41,714 bases of DNA from JBFWVD01 sp050246915 (GTDB taxonomy: Bacteria > Actinomycetota > Acidimicrobiia > Acidimicrobiales > Ilumatobacteraceae). The DNA is taken from positions 1 to 41,714 of the forward strand of contig JBFWVD010000047.1 of assembly GCA_050246915.1 (NCBI GenBank). Direction: 5' to 3'. Below, in pieces: positions 24,632-33,006 of the stretch; position 1 is the stretch's first letter; the number at the start of each line of letters is the position of its first letter. The notes under the pieces were generated by a model that saw only the letters and a list, made by a program, of their open reading frames with translations, did no database searches and was not told where the DNA came from. Position numbers and translations under genes: made by a program.

Positions 24632-26620
24632 GACATCAGGTGCCGATCTTGCCGCCACCGATCTTGCGGATGACCACCGTTGCCGAGCGGGGGCGTCCGT
24701 CGGCATCGAAGTCGGGCCAGTTGCTCACCAGACGCGGGTTCGCCGGTGTTGGTGTTCCCCAGAACGTCGTGGTCTCACCCGGATGCTGCACGTTCACGAA
24801 CATCGTCTGCTGATCCGGTGTGGCGATGACGCCCGTGATCTCACAGCCGCGCGGTCCGACCAGGAAGCGGCGAACCTCACCGGTGTTGGGATCGGCAGCG
24901 AACATGGCGTTGTTGCCGATGTGGTCATAGCCGCGCTCAGGCCGGTTCTGCGACGAGTTCGAGATGTCGGTCTGGATCCACAAGCGACCGTCGGGGTCCA
25001 TCCACAACCCGTCGGGCGAGCCGAGGATGTCGCCGTTGGGAACGACGCTCGCGTCGTAGGCCGGGTCACCGGCGAGCAGGAAGATGTCCCAGGAGAACGT
25101 GAGGGACGTGTGGTCGCCATGAGCCTCGGAGAGACGAGCGATGTGACCGTACGGGTTCGGGTTGCGAGGGCTGATGCCGGCACTGCCGGAGCTGCCGTTG
25201 GTGAGGCTCACGTACACGTCGTTGGTCTTGGGGTGCACGGTGATCCACTCGGGGCGATCGAGCTTCGTGGCACCCATGGCATCAGCGGCTTGGCGAGTGC
25301 GCAGGAGCACATCGGCCTGATCGGCCCAGCCGTTCGCCACGGTCAGTGCGCCCTTGCCGTGGACCATGGGCAGCCATTCACCGGTGCCACTCGCATCGAA
25401 CTTGGCGACGTACAACCGGCCGTGGTCGAGCGGGCTCTTGCCCTGGCGACGCAGCTTGCGCCAGCTGTCGGAGCCGACGAACTTGTAGAGATAGTCCTTG
25501 TCCTCATCGTCACCGGTGTAGACGACAACCCGGCCGTTGCTCTCCACGACGGTGGCACCTTCGTGCTTGATGCGGCCGAGCGCTGTGCGCTTCACCGGGG
25601 TCGACGTCGGGTCGAACGGATCGATCTCGACCACCCAGCCGAAGCGATTCGGTTCGTTGCGGTTCAGGTTCAGGTCGAATCGGGCCGGATCACCGACGTG
25701 CCACTTGTATCCGAAGCCTGCCGCGGAGATGCCGTATCGAGCCTCGTCTGCGGTGGCGACGAAGGGCGTCGACGATCCGAAGTAGCCGTTCCAGTTCTCC
25801 TCACATGTCAGGTAGGTGCCCCACGGGGTGTAGCCGTACGAACAGTTGTTGAGCGTTCCCATCGGAGCGTTGTTGGATGCCATCTTCGGGTGGTTGATCG
25901 ACACCGGCCCGCTGAACGCCACGGGCGTCGACCCCGTGATGCGCCGGTTGTACTTCGAGTCGACCAAGCGCCACTTGCCGTTCACGAGGCGGATCTCGAC
26001 CACCGAGACCCCATGACCGGCGAGGGCCTTGTCGACCTTGTCCTTGGTCATCACCGTGCTGCCATCGCTGTAGAAGAGCACCTGATCGATGTACTCGTGG
26101 TTCACCACGAGCAAGCCACGCCGGCTGCCGTTGCGACCGCCATCGAGCGGGAAGTAGTGCATGCCGTCGTGATGGGCGCCGATCTGCTGGGCCTGCTCGA
26201 TGGCCGTGTTCGACCCGTCCTTCTTCCAGGCCGGACCGGTGGACAGCAGCGGGGTACCCCACGGGATGAGCACCTCGGCGACGTAGCCGTCGGCGACGAT
26301 GAAAGCGTCGGCCTGACTGGGGGCCACCGAGGTGAAGCCGAGGAGCTTGCGCTTACGACGAGCGTCGTCGTCATCGTCACCGTCGTGACGGTCATAGGAC
26401 TCGCCTGCGGTCGCTGACCCAGCGGCGAAGACACCGAACATCGTGGCCGCCGCTGTTGCCAGGCCACCGGCCATCACACTGCGTCGAGTGAGCCGCGAGC
26501 CGATCATGTCGCTCAACGAGGAGTTGTCAGAGGGATTGACGCCGTCGGTGTGGTCCAGATGCATGTGAGGCTCCTCGTCGGGACGGTGGGTGTCCGTGAA
26601 CGAGGGTGAACCTAAGGACG
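24632..26620. repeat. Long direct repeat, copy B (2.0 kb, phoX)
   Basis: This is the second copy of 3898-5886, in the same orientation. Identity breaks abruptly at both ends: at 24632 on the left and after 26620 on the right, apart from a 28-bp island of identity at 26655-26682. Confidence 0.95.
24636..26564 (-). CDS. phoX: PhoX-family (DUF839) secreted phosphatase, copy 2
   Basis: This 642-aa protein is identical to the product of 3902-5830, including the twin-arginine signal and all DUF839 motifs. The start at 26564 is supported by the same GAGGAG ribosome-binding site. Seven synonymous third-position differences in the last 160 bp of the gene separate the two copies; the rest appears identical. 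Unlike copy 1, no dcd gene follows: downstream lie the paired 11-nt repeats and the toxin gene in the opposite orientation. Both copies keep the upstream GTTCA-type repeats, so both are probably expressed under phosphate limitation (inference). Confidence 0.9.
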   Translation of the reverse strand: MHLDHTDGVNPSDNSSLSDMIGSRLTRRSVMAGGLATAAATMFGVFAAGSATAGESYDRHDGDDDDDARRKRKLLGFTSVAPSQADAFIVADGYVAEVLIPWGTPLLSTGPAWKKDGSNTAIEQAQQIGAHHDGMHYFPLDGGRNGSRRGLLVVNHEYIDQVLFYSDGSTVMTKDKVDKALAGHGVSVVEIRLVNGKWRLVDSKYNRRITGSTPVAFSGPVSINHPKMASNNAPMGTLNNCSYGYTPWGTYLTCEENWNGYFGSSTPFVATADEARYGISAAGFGYKWHVGDPARFDLNLNRNEPNRFGWVVEIDPFDPTSTPVKRTALGRIKHEGATVVESNGRVVVYTGDDEDKDYLYKFVGSDSWRKLRRQGKSPLDHGRLYVAKFDASGTGEWLPMVHGKGALTVANGWADQADVLLRTRQAADAMGATKLDRPEWITVHPKTNDVYVSLTNGSSGSAGISPRNPNPYGHIARLSEAHGDHTSLTFSWDIFLLAGDPAYDASVVPNGDILGSPDGLWMDPDGRLWIQTDISNSSQNRPERGYDHIGNNAMFAADPNTGEVRRFLVGPRGCEITGVIATPDQQTMFVNVQHPGETTTFWGTPTPANPRLVSNWPDFDADGRPRSATVVIRKIGGGKIGT

Positions 26621-26682
26621 ATGTCCAAACCACAGCCGATGATTCGGTTGCGACCGATTGGCCGCTACATGAACACTCGGGG
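26596..26682 (-). promoter_or_regulatory. PHO-box-like repeats upstream of phoX copy 2
   Basis: The arrangement is the same as for copy 1: minus-strand GTTCAC at 26606-26611 and 26596-26601 (10 nt apart) and GTTCAT at 26669-26674. The block 26655-26682 is identical to 5921-5948 while the 34 bases between it and the gene-proximal repeat differ. Confidence 0.45.
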
Positions 26683-26820
26683 TTCCGCACTCGATACGAC
26701 GACGCAATGCAGCGATCTGCAGAAGCCGGCCTCGAGGGTCTGCAAGCACCGGGTTAGATGACCTGCAAGTCTCGGCTTAGAGGGTGCCCTCAGATGACCC
26801 TCGGTGATGCGCCCGCCAGA

Positions 26821-27594
26821 TCACGCAGTGAATCGCCGGTCCCACGCCGCGAGGGTGCCGTCGCCGATACCCTGAGCGAGCCACCACTGTCGTACGCCCC
26901 CATGGCGTTCGATGAGTGACGCGAGAACCATCTGCATCGTCCGCGGATCGGAGCGCAGAGCGAATCGCGGCACGTCGGCAGGCGGATAGCTGACGCCATG
27001 AAGTCGCGACAAGCGGGCGAAGAGCGCCTCCAGGCGCAATCCCGTTGCCGCGTAGTCGCGCACGATCAGTTCGTTCTCGACCCCAACCGCGCCGAGCAGC
27101 AACGCTGCCATCATCCCGGTTCGATCCTTGCCCCCAGTGCAGTGCAACAGCGCGGCACCCGGCCGAGACACCAGCGCCTCGAGCAGTTCGCACGCCTGTG
27201 AGCCGATCGAGTCGATCACGCGCAGATAGAACTCCGCCATCTTCTCGGCGCCGGCCTCATCGTCGAGCCACGGGTCGGCACGAAGCCCGGCGGAGATAGC
27301 CGGGTCGTCCCACAGCGGCATGCACAACGTCTCGACCCCCGCGTCAGCCAACGGAGAGCGACGCTGTACGCGTTCGTGCGTCATGCGCAAGTCGATCACG
27401 AGTCGAACGCCGACTCTCTCCACCAGATCATCGACGTCGCGAGCATCGAGCTCGTCGGGTGTCTCACCGCGCAAGACGACCCGCGAACGAGTGACTCGAC
27501 CGTCCCCCGTGATCAGGCCACCGAGATCACGCACGTTGGTCATGTCGTGAAGGTCGATCCAGTCGTGTTCCGGCGCAACAGGAATCTGACCCAT
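26821..27594 (-). CDS. Tyrosine phosphatase (PTP, Y_phosphatase3 type)
   Basis: This 257-aa protein begins with 'TNVRDLGGLITGDGRVTRSR', the conserved N-terminus of bacterial atypical dual-specificity/tyrosine phosphatases. The P-loop is LLHCTGGKDRTGM with nucleophile Cys152 and Arg158. The 'GKDRT' loop occurs in MptpB-like enzymes that act on phosphotyrosine and/or phosphoinositides. The start at 27594 (MGQIPVAP) follows AAGGAG. It lies 19 bp downstream of a HAD phosphatase gene, forming a two-gene operon of phosphatases. There is no signal peptide. Confidence 0.9.
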   Translation of the reverse strand: MGQIPVAPEHDWIDLHDMTNVRDLGGLITGDGRVTRSRVVLRGETPDELDARDVDDLVERVGVRLVIDLRMTHERVQRRSPLADAGVETLCMPLWDDPAISAGLRADPWLDDEAGAEKMAEFYLRVIDSIGSQACELLEALVSRPGAALLHCTGGKDRTGMMAALLLGAVGVENELIVRDYAATGLRLEALFARLSRLHGVSYPPADVPRFALRSDPRTMQMVLASLIERHGGVRQWWLAQGIGDGTLAAWDRRFTA

Positions 27595-27613
27595 TGGGCG
27601 TTTCTCCTTCCAG

Positions 27614-28333
27614 CTATCGGCTGATGGTGAGAGAGTCCCAGCGACGCGTTCGAGCAACGCGTCGGAGCTTTCGATCCGGATTGACCACGATCGGTGTTCC
27701 CACCGCGGCGAGCAAGGGTAGGTCGGAGATCGCGTCGCTGTACGCCGTCGATCGATGCCACAGCGGACGCACAGGACCGCGTTCGAGATGCAGAAGCTTC
27801 GCCTGCCCGTAGCAGACGGATCCCACGAGACGGCCGGTGTAGCGACCATCGACGATCTCGGCACGCGTACCGATGCCGAAGTGTGCACCCAACGACTCGG
27901 CGAACATCTCCGCGATCTCGACGGGGCTCGCGGTGAGCACCACACAGACGTCGCCGGCAGCGCGGTGGGCACGAATGCGATCGATCAACTCCCACCGACT
28001 CGACGACACCATCGCCGCCTGCGACCGTTCGAGCACGGCACGTACATCGGAGGCGTCCAAGCCAGCGGTGAGCGCCAACACGTCCGACACCAGCGCGGCC
28101 ACGACACGGTCGCTGGCACCGCGATAGCGAAACGCGAGGTTCTCCACGCCGGCCCTGATGACGGCGGTTCGCCCGATGAGGCCGAAGCGAACCAGTTCCC
28201 GAGCGGCTATTGCCAAACTCGACCCAGGAAGGATGGTGCGATCCAGATCGAAGATCGCCAGCGGAGTTGGAGTTGGCGGTTCGCCGACGCGATCAGGCCG
28301 ACCCACGTCATCGGGATGCACGACGCTCGACAT
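27614..28333 (-). CDS. HAD-superfamily phosphatase (HAD-IB, SerB-like)
   Basis: This 239-aa protein has motif I LAIFDLDRTIL with nucleophile Asp29 and Asp31, motif II CVVLTASP, a lysine in the 'YGQAKLLHL' segment, and motif IV 'AYSDAISDLPLL'. A helical cap sits between motifs I and II. This is the HAD-IB pattern of phosphoserine phosphatase-like enzymes. The substrate is unknown. The protein carries a short proline-rich N-terminus before the domain. It is the first gene of a two-gene unit with the tyrosine phosphatase. The 167 bp between its start and the MFS gene show no feature. Confidence 0.88.
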   Translation of the reverse strand: MSSVVHPDDVGRPDRVGEPPTPTPLAIFDLDRTILPGSSLAIAARELVRFGLIGRTAVIRAGVENLAFRYRGASDRVVAALVSDVLALTAGLDASDVRAVLERSQAAMVSSSRWELIDRIRAHRAAGDVCVVLTASPVEIAEMFAESLGAHFGIGTRAEIVDGRYTGRLVGSVCYGQAKLLHLERGPVRPLWHRSTAYSDAISDLPLLAAVGTPIVVNPDRKLRRVARTRRWDSLTISR

Positions 28334-28500
28334 GAGCTCATCTCAGCGCGCGCAGATGTCGGCGCACTGATCGCCAGATGCCCGTGCGGTGTCGCAGTTG
28401 CGAACAGTTGACGACGCCGAGCGCACGAATCCCGGTCAATCAGGCGAAGCCAGCAGCGCAGGGCGCCAGAGCGAACACCACCTCAACCGCCGATCGCCGT

Positions 28501-30057
28501 TCAGCGCTTGGCCGCCATCTGATCGGGAGGCCGGTGCGCCACCGCCGCGCTGGGTAGGAATCGCCGAGACGCCAGAGCAGCGATGGCCACCAACACACAG
28601 GCCGACACCGCAGCGACGGACATTCCGTCCACGAACGCCGAGCGCGCATCGGCGATGAGAGCGGTCTTGCCGTCCGTGAGTGCTCCCGCGGCGCGCAATG
28701 CGCCGGCCAGACCTGAACGCGCCTGGGCTTGTCCGGTGTCGCTCAACGCCGAGAGCGCTGGCAGATTGCGGATGTACACGGTCGAGGTCAATGAACCGAG
28801 CACCGCAACCCCCATTGCGCCACCCACTTCGCGAGTGGCGTCGTTGGTGGCCGAGCCCATGCCGGCGCGCGACGGCGGTACCGAAGCCATGATCATCGAT
28901 GTGAGCGGCGACATGGCCAGGCCCATGCCGACACCCATCGGGACGAGCACGAAGAAGATCGGCCACACCGCGTCGACGTGAACGACCAATGCCAGCGCGA
29001 TCAACGCGCACGAGATGATGCCGAGCCCGATCGACACCACCGCGCCAGGACCGAAGCGGCCCACCAGAGCGGCAGAGCGCGGCGACACCACCATGAGCGT
29101 CATCATCATCGGCAAGATCATCAGGCCCGCCTTGAACGGCGAGAGCCCGTGGACCAACTGGAAGAACTGGGTGATGAGGAACATCAACCCGAACATGGTG
29201 AAGAACGCCACCGCGATGCCCGCCGACGACACACCGAAGCGACGATCGAGGAACAACCGCACGTCGAGCATCGGATGCGTCGACCGCTGCTCCCACATGA
29301 CGAACGCGAGCATCAGCGCCACGGCGATGACGAAGCCGACGATGGTGCGGGCCGACGCCCAGCCGTTGTGTGGTGCTTCGATGATGGCGTACACCAACGC
29401 GCCGATGCCGAGCGCTGACAGCACGGCACCGGGCACGTCGAGCTTCGTCTCATCGGGGTCTCGCGACGTCGGTACCAACCGATGGCCGGCGATCAACGCC
29501 AGCAACGCGATCGGCGTCGTCATGAGGAACACCGAGCCCCACCAGAAGTGCTCGAGCAAGAGCCCGGTGATGGGCGGGCCGAGCGCGGCGCCACCGGCCG
29601 AGATGCCGGCCCACATCGATATGGCCTTGGCCCGCTCGTGCGGCGGAAAGACGTTGGCCAAGATCGACAGCGTGGAGGGCATGATGAACGCAGCGGCGAA
29701 TCCCATCACGCCGCGAACCGCGATGACCTGTGTGGCGCTGTCGCTCACGATGCCGAAGCCCGCAGCCACGATCAGCAGTGTCAACCCACCTTGCAGGGCT
29801 CCCTTACGACCGAAGCGATCACCGAGCGTTCCGGCGGCGAACAGCATCCCGGCGAACACCAGTGAATACGCATCGACGATCCACTGCAGTTGACTGCTCG
29901 TGGCATCGAGATCCTTGGCGATCGACGGCAGGGCCACATTCATGCTCGAGTTCGACACCATCACGATCACGAGGCTGAGGCACAGCACCCCGAGCGTCCA
30001 CCAACGCTTGGGATCGGGGATCGATGCATCGACGGAAGTCTCGGTGCTGTGTGCCAT
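28501..30057 (-). CDS. MFS drug exporter, DHA2 (EmrB/QacA) family, 14 TM
   Basis: This 518-aa protein has about 14 hydrophobic helices. MFS motif A is GTLGDRFGRKGALQGG after TM2, with the DHA2 feature 'SSQLQWIVDAYSLVFAGMLF' before it and a 'GPPITGLLLEHFWWGSVFLM' motif-C region. It is expected to export amphipathic or cationic compounds by proton antiport in the cytoplasmic membrane. A TetR regulator lies 121 bp upstream on the same strand, the likely repressor. Confidence 0.92.
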   Translation of the reverse strand: MAHSTETSVDASIPDPKRWWTLGVLCLSLVIVMVSNSSMNVALPSIAKDLDATSSQLQWIVDAYSLVFAGMLFAAGTLGDRFGRKGALQGGLTLLIVAAGFGIVSDSATQVIAVRGVMGFAAAFIMPSTLSILANVFPPHERAKAISMWAGISAGGAALGPPITGLLLEHFWWGSVFLMTTPIALLALIAGHRLVPTSRDPDETKLDVPGAVLSALGIGALVYAIIEAPHNGWASARTIVGFVIAVALMLAFVMWEQRSTHPMLDVRLFLDRRFGVSSAGIAVAFFTMFGLMFLITQFFQLVHGLSPFKAGLMILPMMMTLMVVSPRSAALVGRFGPGAVVSIGLGIISCALIALALVVHVDAVWPIFFVLVPMGVGMGLAMSPLTSMIMASVPPSRAGMGSATNDATREVGGAMGVAVLGSLTSTVYIRNLPALSALSDTGQAQARSGLAGALRAAGALTDGKTALIADARSAFVDGMSVAAVSACVLVAIAALASRRFLPSAAVAHRPPDQMAAKR

Positions 30058-30178
30058 CAGCCCACCCTAGGCACACACCACTCCTATCGGAACATGTGCG
30101 AGGCGACGCAGTGGCGTTCTCCACAGATCTGGCCGTTGGGATGAGTTCACTCGTCGAACTGCGGCCCGCCGCAGGCCC

Positions 30179-30754
30179 TCACTGCACCGTGATCCGTTCG
30201 TCTGCCAACGCCACGATCCCCTGCAGCAGAACTTCGAGTCCGGAGCGATAGCGCTCACTCAGCCAACCGGTGGTGACACCGCTTCCGGCCACTGCGATCT
30301 CGGCGGCCGTCGTGCCACCGACATAGAAGAACAGCGCAGCGTTCACCGCGTTGGCCCGGTCGCCGGTGAGGCCCGAGTCCGCCAGTGCGTCGGCCATCGT
30401 GACCGCCATGCCCTTCGGCGTGAGTTCGGCCACGTGCTCCATCACGAACGTGGCCATGCCCGGATGCTGTCCGAGCACGGCGGTGTAGCTCAAGACCATC
30501 GTGCGGATGCGATCGACCCATGGCGCATCGGCATCGATCTGTGCGCCGACGCTATCGAGAAGATCGACGGCCACAAGTGTGAGGATCTCGTCTCGGGTGG
30601 CGATGCGCCGATAGGTGGCACCCAACGACACACCAAGGCGAGCCGACAGCGCTCGCATGGTGAGGCCGTCGGTACCTGACTCCGCGATGATCTGCCGAGC
30701 AGCTTCCACGATGCTCTCCTGGGTCATCTTGCTGCGGCCACGCGGCCGCCCCAT
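30179..30754 (-). CDS. TetR-family transcriptional regulator
   Basis: This protein has about 191 aa from ATG 30754 (MGRPRGRSKM). A GTG at 30829 would add 25 residues and overlap the end of the upstream ABC gene by 17 nt, so coupling is possible. The N-terminal HTH is IVEAARQIIAESGTDGLTMR and LSARLGVSLGATYRRIATRD, typical of TetR. The C-terminal helical ligand domain (TetR_C-like) has a 'GLEVLLQGIVAL' end. It probably represses the adjacent DHA2 exporter gene. Confidence 0.88.
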   Translation of the reverse strand: MGRPRGRSKMTQESIVEAARQIIAESGTDGLTMRALSARLGVSLGATYRRIATRDEILTLVAVDLLDSVGAQIDADAPWVDRIRTMVLSYTAVLGQHPGMATFVMEHVAELTPKGMAVTMADALADSGLTGDRANAVNAALFFYVGGTTAAEIAVAGSGVTTGWLSERYRSGLEVLLQGIVALADERITVQ

Positions 30755-30812
30755 GCGAGGCGCGGGCGTTGCCACAGGATCAGGAGCGGTGCCAGACGTA
30801 GTGCGTTCTCCG

Positions 30813-31583
30813 TTATCTCTCTTCGCCACTGTCACCCAACTCGGCAGTGGCCAGATACGTCTGCTCGATCTCGTCGATTCGTCCGAGGAGGTCGGATGCG
30901 TCACCCGCGAGGGCGACACGACCGCGGTTCAACACATAGGCGCGGTCGGCGACCTCGAGTGCCTGACGGATGTGCTGCTCCACGAGCACCACGGCCGTTC
31001 CCCTGTCGGCCGCGGCCCGCACCGCGGTGAGGAGGCGTTCGAAGACCAGTGGAGCGAGGCCGAGGGACAGCTCATCGACCAGCAACACCTTGGGCGATCC
31101 ACCCAGCGCTCGGGCGAGTGTCAACATTTGTTGCTCACCGCCGGAGAGCAGACCGGCCCTGCGGTTCAACAGCTTCCTGAGCTCAGGGAAGAGCGCCAGC
31201 GAAGCCTCGGGGTCCTGGCCACCGAGGCGAAGATTGTCCGCTGTGCTCAGTCCCATGAACACCGAGCGCTCCTCTGTGATGTAGCGCAGTCCGTCCTTGG
31301 CACGCTTGTGCAACGGCGCCGTAGTGGGCGCCCCGTTGAACCAAACCTCGCCAGCGGTGGGTTTGAGCTCGCCGGCCAGAGCGCGCACTGTCGTGGTCTT
31401 GCCCGCTCCGTTGACACCCAGCAACGCCACGATCTCCCCGGGTGACACGCACAGGTCGAGTTCCCGCACGACCGGGATGACGCCGTAGCCGACCGACAGT
31501 CCTCGCGCTTCGATGACCGGAGAAAGGGTGGTTGACCCGCCCGCCGAGCCGACTCCTGCCGCGGAATTCAATGGCGTTGACAT
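30813..31583 (-). CDS. livF: Branched-chain amino acid-type ABC ATPase (LivF-like)
   Basis: This 256-aa protein has Walker A LLGVNGAGKTTT, a Q-loop region 'YITEERSVFMGLS', signature LSGGEQQMLTLARAL and Walker B KVLLVDELSLGLAP, with 'VVLVEQHIRQAL' as the H-loop. The LAPLVFE segment and the E-E-R-x-V-F pattern are typical of LivF, the second ATPase of HAAT uptake systems. It is divergent from the gene for the solute-binding lipoprotein (150-bp gap) and completes the transporter with the LivH-LivM-LivG fusion at 33007. The start is ATG 31583; 31592 is an alternative. Confidence 0.88.
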   Translation of the reverse strand: MSTPLNSAAGVGSAGGSTTLSPVIEARGLSVGYGVIPVVRELDLCVSPGEIVALLGVNGAGKTTTVRALAGELKPTAGEVWFNGAPTTAPLHKRAKDGLRYITEERSVFMGLSTADNLRLGGQDPEASLALFPELRKLLNRRAGLLSGGEQQMLTLARALGGSPKVLLVDELSLGLAPLVFERLLTAVRAAADRGTAVVLVEQHIRQALEVADRAYVLNRGRVALAGDASDLLGRIDEIEQTYLATAELGDSGEER

Positions 31584-31677
31584 GACGGGCATCTTGTCCC
31601 ATCTGCGTTCGGGAATCGAGAGGCAACTGCGAAAAGTGCGGCGAAACATCACCCGTCGAGGCATCGTTTCAAAGCCG

Positions 31678-31706
31678 TTGACATTCTCGTACGTCGCTGA
31701 TTGAAT
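31678..31706 (+). promoter_or_regulatory. Promoter of the liv-type operon
   Basis: There is a perfect TTGACA (31678-31683), a 17-nt spacer and TTGAAT (31701-31706, 4 of 6 matches). It lies 27 bp before the ATG of the binding-protein gene, which has a G-run (GGGGGGGG) as ribosome-binding site. Confidence 0.55.
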
Positions 31707-31733
31707 CCACACACCAAACCCTGGGGGGGGAAC

Positions 31734-32993
31734 ATGCGTAAAGCTTCCATTCGGAACGCGCTCGTACTGTCAGCCACTGCAGCCCTGCTCGCGACAGCGT
31801 GCGGCGACGATGGAGGCGGGTCTGCAGAGACCACCGCCAGCGCGGCCACAACGGCCGCAGCAGCAACGACCGCAGCCAGCACGGCGACCACAGCGGCGTC
31901 TGCCACAACGGCCGCGGCAGCAACGACCGCAGCCAGCAAGCCGGTCGAGAAGTTCCAGATCATGGTTATCGGCGACGAGACGAGCACCATCGCCTTCACG
32001 GTGAAAGAAGCGGTGGCGCACGCCAAGGCGGGCCTCAAGGATCTGCCACAGGTCGAAGTTCTCAACTGCGACTCCAAGGGTGACCCGAACGCCGCTCAGG
32101 CATGCGCCCGTGACGCCGTGGACAAGAAGGTCGCAGCCGTCATCGGCTCGTTCGGCGCACTGGCTCAGGACGCGTCCATCCTCACCAAGGCCGGAATCCC
32201 GTACCTCGGCCAGACCGACGCGACCGGCGCAACGTCGTTCCTGTTCAACTCTGGCCTCGCCTCGTACACGGGCATGGGCGTCGGCTTCGCCAAGCAGGGT
32301 TGCAAGAAGCTCGGTGTCCTCCACCTCGAAGGCACCGACTTCTTGGTGGACACCATCGACAAGGGCCTCAAGTCCGAAGGCGGCGCCCCGTCGGTGCGTG
32401 CTGCAGTTGCGTCCAACGCTCCTGACCTGAACCCGGCCATCGCCAAGCTCACCGGCGCCAGCGTCGACTGCATCGCCCTCAGCGTCACGCCGCCGATGGT
32501 CATCCAAGCGGTCACGGCGATTTCCCAGTCAGGCGCCAAGGTGAAGTACGGCGGCGTCACCGCCATCTTCCCAGCCCAGATCATCACTGCGCTCGGGCCG
32601 CTCGCCGAGGGCGCATGGACATTCGATGCGCAGCTGAGCCCGACCGACCCGGCCCCGATCATCGCAAAGGTGACAGCCGACGTCGCGTCGATCGACAAGG
32701 ACGCCAAGGTCACCACCATCGGCCTCATCGCCTACTCGGCGGCCAAGATGATCGGTGAAGCAGCCAAGAAGGTGAACGGCCCCGTGACCGCAGCGACGCT
32801 GCTGCCGGCGCTGAACGGCCTCGGCACCTTCGACAGCGGCGGCATCTACGGGCCGATCGTCGTCAAGGAGCAGACGAACCCGGCCCTCAAGCGGCTCATC
32901 AACACCAGCGCCATCATCTACCAGATCAAGGGCGGGAAGCTCGAGCGGCTCAGCCCTGACTTCTTCGACATCTCCAAAGCACTGAACTCCTGA
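31734..32993 (+). CDS. Solute-binding lipoprotein of a LivK type ABC transporter
   Basis: This 419-aa protein has a lipoprotein signal peptide ending LLATAC (lipidated Cys23). A low-complexity A/T/S linker follows (about residues 32-70, repeats of ATTAA). The periplasmic-binding fold of the Peripla_BP_6 type (about 75-400) includes 'VAAVIGSFGALAQDASILTKAG' and 'AATLLPALNGLGTF', typical of branched-chain amino acid/amide-binding proteins. It would capture substrate outside the membrane for the fused permease-ATPase 13 bp downstream. The substrate is not predictable; the neighbouring amidohydrolase suggests an aromatic or amide compound (inference). Confidence 0.88.
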   Translation: MRKASIRNALVLSATAALLATACGDDGGGSAETTASAATTAAAATTAASTATTAASATTAAAATTAASKPVEKFQIMVIGDETSTIAFTVKEAVAHAKAGLKDLPQVEVLNCDSKGDPNAAQACARDAVDKKVAAVIGSFGALAQDASILTKAGIPYLGQTDATGATSFLFNSGLASYTGMGVGFAKQGCKKLGVLHLEGTDFLVDTIDKGLKSEGGAPSVRAAVASNAPDLNPAIAKLTGASVDCIALSVTPPMVIQAVTAISQSGAKVKYGGVTAIFPAQIITALGPLAEGAWTFDAQLSPTDPAPIIAKVTADVASIDKDAKVTTIGLIAYSAAKMIGEAAKKVNGPVTAATLLPALNGLGTFDSGGIYGPIVVKEQTNPALKRLINTSAIIYQIKGGKLERLSPDFFDISKALNS

Positions 32994-33006
32994 CGAGCTC
33001 GAGCCG

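Noticed and set aside
26740..26785. Imperfect 23-nt direct repeat (CTGCAAG... twice) between phoX copy 2 and the phosphatase operon
   Set aside because: Only about 16 of 23 positions match and there is no link to a mobile end; kept as noise.
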